Assembly (NCBI GenBank): GCA_025267735.1
Contig: CM046293.1
Location: 10,750,560-10,814,559, forward strand
Length of the DNA stretch: 64,000 nt
Direction of reading: 5' to 3'
Origin: Mactra quadrangularis
Lineage: Eukaryota; Mollusca; Bivalvia; Venerida; Mactridae
Shown here: positions 41,601-50,600 of the stretch, piece by piece
Layout of the letters: every line of letters starts with the position of its first letter
How positions within the stretch are numbered: the first letter of the stretch is position 1
The notes under the pieces: generated by a model
What the model saw: only the letters and a program-made list of their open reading frames with translations
Told to the model about the DNA's origin: nothing
The model's database searches: none
Translations under genes and position numbers: made by a program

Positions 41601-44600
41601 TGAAGCTTTAAGTTTTAACTTTAAATTAAAATGTTGAAATTTTATAACAAAAACTTTGCATAATTATTTAAAATGTTTAAATGATGTCTGATGGCCAAGC
41701 TGTTCACTTCCATAGCATGTATGGTATTGGTACTTATGGTCCTTGTTGCCAAATTAGCATTTCTCAGTCCTTTTACTACAGTTGGCCAACCTACCCACAG
41801 CCAACTAAAGGTTAAAATCTCTAGACCAAAAGCTTTAACCAATACTAAGCAGTTATCATCACTGGCTAACAGTTATCATACTTAATACAGAAGGATGAGC
41901 TAAGCTTACCAGAAAGGCTATACTACCACAACAGAGTCATCTAAAAGATTTCAGTTTGATGAGATTTGTTAAAGATTATCAAGTCATTGTAAAAGTCCTA
42001 CAACTCTAGGTTCAATACACCATGGAAGCTAGCCAAGAGTAGTTTCCCCTGAGGGTAGCAAAGAATAGCTTCCCCTGAAGTAAACTAAGAGTAACTTCCC
42101 CTGTTTCCTGTGATTACAGTTCACAGTACCATGAGTGATGGCAGACTGATGCTAAAATGACCATTGTTATGACCAAAGCAAGCGACCCGATTCAAACCAT
42201 TTCAATTACAACTTAGTTAGTCTGTGAAGAATATTTTAATTATCTTTATAGACACAGGATCCAAATTTTTTCTCTTTGACAAAGATAATAAAAATAAATA
42301 ACTATTGAAGAAGAGAAAGTCTTGTGAGTCAGTTTTATGTCTCAATTATTATTATTACAGTTTTAAGTATTCCACATTTCAACAATATTTAGGATTCTAA
42401 GCAATAAGCAAAGGGGCTCACAACAGTTTTATTAAAAAATCAAAATACACTATCTACATTTAAGGGATAGATTGCAATGGGTCTGTGCAAAACTAGACTA
42501 ACTTCTAGTAAATATAGAAGAATTTAAGCTAGTTTTACACAGACCCAACAATTGGGATACATTGACTAAAACTAAAAGCTTTGCAAGCCTTACAATTTTG
42601 CACACAAAATGTCCTATGCTTGAAACCCTCCTATACAGCTCTATGACCATGTCCAAACAATACTCTATTAGATCTATAAACTGTTGGTAACAAGTTCTAA
42701 ATAACAGATTGACAATTTATGAAGATTTTAAACTGGTTTTGTCTGGCAGAAAAAAACCACAGAAGAAGTCATCTTGGGAAATTGAAGAAAAAAAATGGGA
42801 TTAAATGTTTCTTTCCTGTCACATAATTTAGGCAATAAGCCAAATAAATTACATCAAGAAATAATCACAGACAGTTCCGCAACAAGAAGTTTTTATCAGT
42901 CATATATGTTAGAATGTTTATTTCAGGCCCCTTAAAAATCAAAGTTTATAGCTATCCACAGTATTAAGCCCCCATTCCTAGCATTTTTATAATTTTAACA
43001 AACCAGTACTTTTCCAACAGACCAAACAAATCCCACATGAAGGAAAATCCTTATTTTGACATTTTTTTCAAGTTTGTGATTTGCCTCAGCCAAGAATCAA
43101 ACCAAGCACGACTGCATGAATATACTCTAGTGCATTATGAATTAAAGTAAGGTTGTTTTTTCAAAATCCTTAAATTTCCTAATTTTATGATTAAAGAAGC
43201 TTTAACATAGAAAAATAAACCTTTCTCAGGGACAAAACAATCCTGAAGTTTAGGACCAGTCATGAAAACTTTCGTCCATACAAGGTCATTTTCAGACAGG
43301 AATTCATTTAACAACCCCCATTTAACGCGACTGAATACTAAAACTATGACTTTAACTGAACACAAGTAGAATTTCAAACAAGTTATAAAATAGTAAACTA
43401 TAATATTGATGGCTACAAAAACAATGCTAGTATATCAACAACTACCATGCACATAAAAGGGAGGATAACAACTGAGTATATAATAGTATACATGAAAATA
43501 CAAGAACAATAATAAAGAATTCACACTCTCTGTTTATAGTTTGACATTCATAGAACAAGAATAGCAATTTTAGTCATTTATTATATACATCAACAATGAT
43601 AATAAAAAAAATATGTCACTTGTATGGGATAACACTAGTAATAAGGGTTTGCCTCTTTTTGTGCCAGACCTATGGTAATAGGGGCTTGCCCCCTTTTTGT
43701 GCTATCCCTGCTCTTGATGTGCTTGTCATAGCAAATCACCATATGACATGATAAAAAAGGTTCTTTGTGTGATGCAAGTTTGCTTTGTGTATGCTATGCA
43801 AAATAATGAAAAAGACAAGTATACTTTCAAGTAACTGACTGAATTATACATGTATGGTATGTAAGCTAGTAAAACAAAACAGGAAAGTCCAGTGAACTTT
43901 CAACTTGATCTCTTCTCAAACCCCACTGTACAGTCTATGAAATTAGTAGGTGTCTGGTTGCCAAGGACAACCAATTTCTAGTAGGGCAACCAAAAATTTC
44001 TATTGAGCAACCAAATTTCTACTGACAAGATATAGTGCTAGCAGCTAAAATGACTCATTAGGGCAACCACTTTTATATCCTAATTTCTTAGACTGTTGAA
44101 GTCAGTTTATTGCCCCACTGAGAGTTAAATAAAATTCAACCATAATAAATGTTATTTGTTTTGTTTGTTTTTGTTGGGTTTAACGCTGAAGCATATAGGT
44201 CATATACCGGCGGTCAGTCAACCTACTCACTCCTTCTGGAAAGGCTAAATCTCTGGATTTAGCTGTTAACCAGTTATAGGCACACACTTTCTTCAGTGAC
44301 TGACAACTGTCCCATATAGTTTAGAATCATTGATAGATGGGAGAATGGCTCCACGAAAGTATGCCCCGCCCAGGAATCAAACCCACGACCCCTCGATCAG
44401 TAGACTTGTGTGCTACCAACTGAGCTAGCTGGGTGGCTTAATGTTAACAAAGGTGACAAGTTATAAAAGTTAAAGTTACATAAATCATTACATTCTCTTG
44501 AGTACAAGGTATTAAAATAAAACATTTTTATTTCAACTAAAACTTCCCAACAGTTAAGTAAGTACTTGTTAGTTTCTTTTCTTTTTTCATTAATTTCAGT

Positions 44601-47600
44601 AGTAACTAAATTACCTTTTACTATTTAACTTAAATCTAGCACAGCTTTTTAAAAAAATAATTTACACATTGATTTTAGTATGAGATGTAAATAAAAATGC
44701 AAGTTGAACCTTATATTATTCTAGAATGGTCATTGATAATGACAATTTTTTATACCATCTATGAGATTTTGAGTACAGTGGTATTTTTCTGCTATTTTGG
44801 GAGCCCAAATTTGGCTCTATTCCCCTACCTAAAACATACTAAATATTCCCCTTTTCTGTAGCTATATTCCCCAGTTCTTAAACTCAGAGTTTATACTGTT
44901 GACTGCTGAGTTCTTTAAACTCAGAGTTTATACTGTTGACTGCTGATTTCACCTTAGAGAATTCTACCAGTGAAATATTACTCCAAAAGTCAAACATTTC
45001 TTATGACAAGGTGCCTTTAGTGAAAAATATCTAGACAGAGTACATGTATTGAAATAGTGAACTTATTTTCAAAGTTATTTCTATTTAAAAGGGTTTCCCT
45101 ACCTTACCCTTAAAAAAACACAGGAATAAATTCATTAAGAATTGGATTTTGATCTGAGATAAATTCTGACATACAGTGAAGAGTTTAAGATTCAAAATTA
45201 GTGTTTTAATGTTTAAAAAGCACACATATTTGAAATGATATCACAGTTAATAAGTGAACGAGTAATGAAATGAATGAAAGAATTACGATGAAAGTTAACT
45301 ATACAAAAATGTCAATATTTTTTTACTAATTTTGAACTAGATTTCATTATTTCAGTTCATTTTATCTGAAACTGTAACAAACAAATCAGATAACCATTTC
45401 ACAAACACAAGAGCACATATATTAAATGAAATAATATTTAAATGAGACCTACAGCTTTTTTCAGACATTAGTCAAAATGGAACTGGACACCCATGGACTG
45501 TTTTCTAAACCAAATGGCATTACTTCAATTAAAAAATTAGTCAAAATAGAAATATATCAATTTCATCAAAGGATATTCCATATCAATTAGCAAATTAGGG
45601 ACCAAGAGATAAGAACAACAAGACCATTAACTATTCTTTGAACTTCACCATGTAGGCTAGACAATAAAACTTAACTGAGTATAGGTTCATTTGAATGAAA
45701 ATGAGGAGTCTTCAAAATGTCTAAACCTTTTCTTTGTAGATTAAAGCCACTAGCAAAGATATACTAAGAATGAGTTAGAAAAAATTTAGTTTCAAAAATG
45801 AAACTCAAAAGTGCCAAGAAATGAGTATATTGGTTCATAAACAAAAAGTTTAGTTTAGTTAATAAAGAATGAAAAGAATGTATGTGATGTTTGAAGTGTT
45901 ATTATAAATGTCAAGGTTGGATCATGAAAAACTTCTAAATATTATTATAATAATAATAAACTAGTAATAGATATATACATGTATGTAATAGTGTGCCATT
46001 CATAAATGTGATTATAAAAATAATAATTATAAATAATTAATTTATCACTAGCTAAGAAACTTTCACTTTAATAGGTAGCTGTAACTGACTTGTTGCTACG
46101 AAAAGAAAGGGCTTTTTTCTTAATTTCCTATTTATAAGGTCTCTACAGAAAGCATTTCTTTTACTTTTTTAATGTCAATGACTGACGACGGCCCAGGTAC
46201 ATGATTTAGAATCAGTGGTAGATGACCTAACTCCATGAAAGTATGCCTAGCCAGGGTATCAAACATACAACCGATTAGTAGACTTGTTCACTTGACAGAG
46301 CAAGTCAGAAATTCCAAGATATTGTTTTTTACAGTTCAAGATTCTTATTTTATGATTTTAAGATGTATACAGTATTGGCTGAGTAATGAAACCAAATATT
46401 ATTGGGGGCTACTGCACTTTACCGGTACGTGGTAATTTACCGGAAGTAGAAATATGATAAGCGCTTGCCTGTTTGAATAGAAAGGTAAGTGATTTTGTTT
46501 TAATTTCATTATATTTTCTGTCTTTTATCGGGGGCTGCTGCCCCCGAAACCCCCGCTTTTTTACTGTCACCGTCAGTACCGACTCAATGAAGAATGGCGA
46601 CGCGATATTTGTTTACATTATTGCTAAGTTAGCAACGGACGCACACTTGCAAAATGACGCATGCGCAGTAGGCGCGTACCGGTAAAGTGCATTCTAGCCC
46701 ATTATTGTGATAAATTATTGAACATTGTTTGCATAGAATCTATAGGATTGCAATCTAAGGTTCAATCCTACAAAATGTAAAAATCATTTTTTTTCCATTA
46801 ATTTTTTATTAGTTAAAATATAATTGGGCATTATGGTAAAAAAAATGATTTTTTATTGGCAAGTTTTAGAGTGACACCCACACACTCCATCTCGGACAAA
46901 AAAAGTTGAACATTTGTAAATAATTATACATTTTGACCTATAAAAATATGGACTATACAACAAAAATTACACTTATTTTTATTTTGACATTTAAGTTTTG
47001 TAATGAACACAACAATACTTATTACAAAGAATAGCTGATAAAAATTTTCTTCATTGACATATGTCACTTATGTAGGCTTGACTGACTGACAACAACTTAA
47101 GTTTCAAATTTTGTGTGGTTTAACATTTACCAGCAGTCAAAGGTCAAAAAGACATTGTAGTGATTATCTTGAGAACAATGTATACTTTTTATTAACCCTT
47201 ACCACACTGAAAGCAAATCTTTAAAATCCTTTGCTACCAGTATAGTGCCAGGTCAGTCCGCACATTCTTGCAGTGAGCAAGGTCAGTCCGCACATTCTTG
47301 CTGTGAGCCAGGTCAGTCTGCACATTCTTGCAGTGAGCCAGGTCAGTCTGCACATTCTTGCTGTGAGCCAGGTCAGTCCGCACATTCTTGCAGTGAGCCA
47401 GGTCAGTCTGCACATTCTTGCTGTGAGCCAGGTCAGTCTGCACATTCTTGCAGTGAGCCAGGTCAGTCTGCACATTCTTGCTGTGAGCCAGGTCAGTCTG
47501 CACATTCTTGCAGTGAGCAAGGTCAGTCTGCACATTCTTGCAGTGAGCCAGGTCAGTCTGCACATTCTTGCAGTGAGCCAGGTCAGTCTGCACATTCTTG

Positions 47601-50600
47601 CAGTGAGAACTTGTTCTAAACACACAGCTGCTCATCTTTTAGAACATCGCAGAATTGAGAAATGTGTCCCAAAATGTGGTTTGCTATTACTTATTACATT
47701 GCAGTAATTCAGGTCAATAATTTGAGGAAGGAAGTCTTAAACATTCTAATATTTGTGTTAAAATATGTTATTTTTTTTCACCAGAAATTATTTTATATGA
47801 GTGAACAACATTCCAAGTTTTATCAAGTCATTTTAATGTGTGCAAATGTTCTAAGTAGGTAATTATCTCTGATGGATCATTCCAGTCACCTCCCCAAAAA
47901 ACAAAACATTTACATCTAGATTATTTCTAACATTTATACAATCTTTCCCCAAATTTTTACAAAGCTCATTAATGAATGGCATAAATACAAAAAAATGAAT
48001 GTTCATTCAAACCTTAGAATTGTTTGCTGCCAATTTCCTAAGCTGAAAAGATAAACAATGGTCCACCCTAGAAAACTCTCTCACAGACATATATATAACA
48101 TGAACAAATTATAAACTTTAAAACAAAACCATAAAATTTTCTAAGGCAAACATTTATCTATCATGCATCATTAACATGGGCAGGTCCAGTAGGGATCCAG
48201 GTTCAACCCCTTTTATAATGTATGGTAATCCAAAATTGAGGATTAACATATATACAGTGCAACATTAAAAATCTGATCTTCAATGGAAAAACCCCAAGTG
48301 GATTTAACAGATTCAGTTTCACAATAACAATTTGTGAAATCATTGCCTTGAGTTAACCCACCAGCTCAAAGCCCGGAACTAATTAAAATTGAATCAGGCT
48401 TGTGAAAATTACTTGTCTCATATAGTCAGGCTAGTTGACAATTTTGCTCTTTAGTATACATTACATAATAAATCAGGCTAGAGCTGGATATAATTGATTA
48501 CAATAACTGCTTGCAAGCTGTGCAATAAGAGACCTAAAATCATATCAGAAATTCATAGGATGCTAAAGTTAAGATTTCTAAAAACCTCACTCCCCCAAAC
48601 CCCCCCCCCCCAAAAAAAGAAATCTGGATCCACTACTGGACTTATCAGAAATTAAACATGCAGCAATTAAATTGGCACAAAAAATGTTTACAAATTCTAC
48701 AAGATTTTTCAACCATAAAACATTGGATTTTTTTTCAAAGAATAATAAATGAAGTTTTATATCAAAGATGCCAACACATAGATAGCAAAGTTGTTTCTAC
48801 AATCCTTAAGACTAAACCAGCCAAACAAATTTTCAAAAATCAAAATAATGTGTAAAAGTTGTAAAAGTTTAAAACTATTTGTAGATAATCACAAATCTTG
48901 CTTTTAAGCTATACAATAAATATACATAATGCAATAACTTGGAGAATATTAAGCCATTTAAATGAAAACAGAAAAGCCTTCGAACTTTCAGTTCTTCACC
49001 TATGGTTGATATAGGGGTATTTATAAAAACATGCTGATAAATTTTACAAAATTTTACACAAAAAATCTATTTCAACTAAAACTAAGCAACAGCAGCAGCA
49101 TCATGCTTGTACTAAGGTTTCTGCTATATTTCAATTAACAGCAGCCAAGCCAAGTTGTCAGATAAATTTGTTATCATACAACATAGTATAATATTCTGTA
49201 ACACTTAATCATGATTTAAATAAACACTAAACAGATCTATATTATCATACAACTCTTTGTCAGTGCTATACTGAATTACATAACTAAGATCAGTGCCAAA
49301 ATGTATTATATGTAAAACCCACTTCAGCTCTATATTTAATTATTAACAAAACCAAAATATCAGTGCTATATCAAATTACATATGAAAACCAAAATCAGCA
49401 CTACATTTTGATGTAACTCAAATCAGGGCTATATCATACTATATACATGTAATATAATTCTAATGAACAGTATTTAGAGCTTTACTGATGTAAATATTTA
49501 TCAGACTCAGTCAAAAAGTAATAATGTCACAAACATGTAAGACATATATAATCCATTAAACTATCTCAATATTTCATGTACATAGATTTATACAACATTA
49601 TCTCATGGACTAATTACAATAACACACAATTTCACTCAAGTATCTTTAATACTTTTTTTGTTTGGTATAACACCGTAGCAACACATTGTATAGGTTATAT
49701 CACAGCGGTTAGTCAACCTACTCACTGTTCCTGGAAAGGCTAATTCTCTTGAGTTAAGCTATATACCAGTAACCAGTAATCTGTCAGTGACTGACAACTG
49801 TCCTACATGGTTAGGAATCAGTGGTAGGAGGTAGAATGGGCCCAGAAATCATTTCAGGACCTAACTCCACGAAAGTATGCCCTGTCCGATAGTCAACATA
49901 CTACCCTATCAGAAGACTAACATGCTACCAACTGATCTAGCTGGGGAAGGGGGGCTTCTTTAATACTTTAATGGACATAACTAGTAAAGCTGGACTAATC
50001 TATGAAGCAAACAAGAGCATCTACAGACAGAGCATTAAATGCCTGAAGTATGAGCTGCCATAAATGACCTTGGCCCCAAGAGTGACCTTGACCTTTGTGC
50101 TACTGAACTAGAAAGTGTGAAACATCATTGTCACAAGTGTTAGAAAGAAAACCCTTTATTAGTAACACAATTATGGTCTGGACACAAAATAGTAAACAAA
50201 TGAAAGGGATGGACCAACTAAGCAGACCATAACATAATAGGTCTTTCCAGACATATAAAGTTACTTGACCAGTAGAACAGTCACACCTGTTTCCTTAAAA
50301 TTCATCTACTTTAAATTATTCTTAAGGTGACACCTTGCATTCATTTATGTCACATATACTAAAAAGATGAAGGCCTGTGTGAAACTAGTAGAGTAGTAGC
50401 AGTATGAGAGATTATCTCATATGAGTAATTCCATGAATTGTAACACAATTTGTGTAATTAGGATTGATATAGGAAAGTGAAAATGAAGAACATTCATCAA
50501 ATAAAGCAGTTTTCCAACACTAACACTCTTTAAGGACAAATTCTACAACATATGAAGGAAACTTCAAAATAGAATTAATTCCAGTATCTGCAATCATTAT

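Noticed and set aside
47251..47610. CRISPR-like regular repeat array
   Set aside because: There are no unique spacers; the whole period is repeated. The window is eukaryotic.
47221..47707. Four overlapping repeat ORFs of 124-144 codons on both strands
   Set aside because: They all follow from one 30-bp tandem repeat. No splice or start context and no unique flanking coding sequence.
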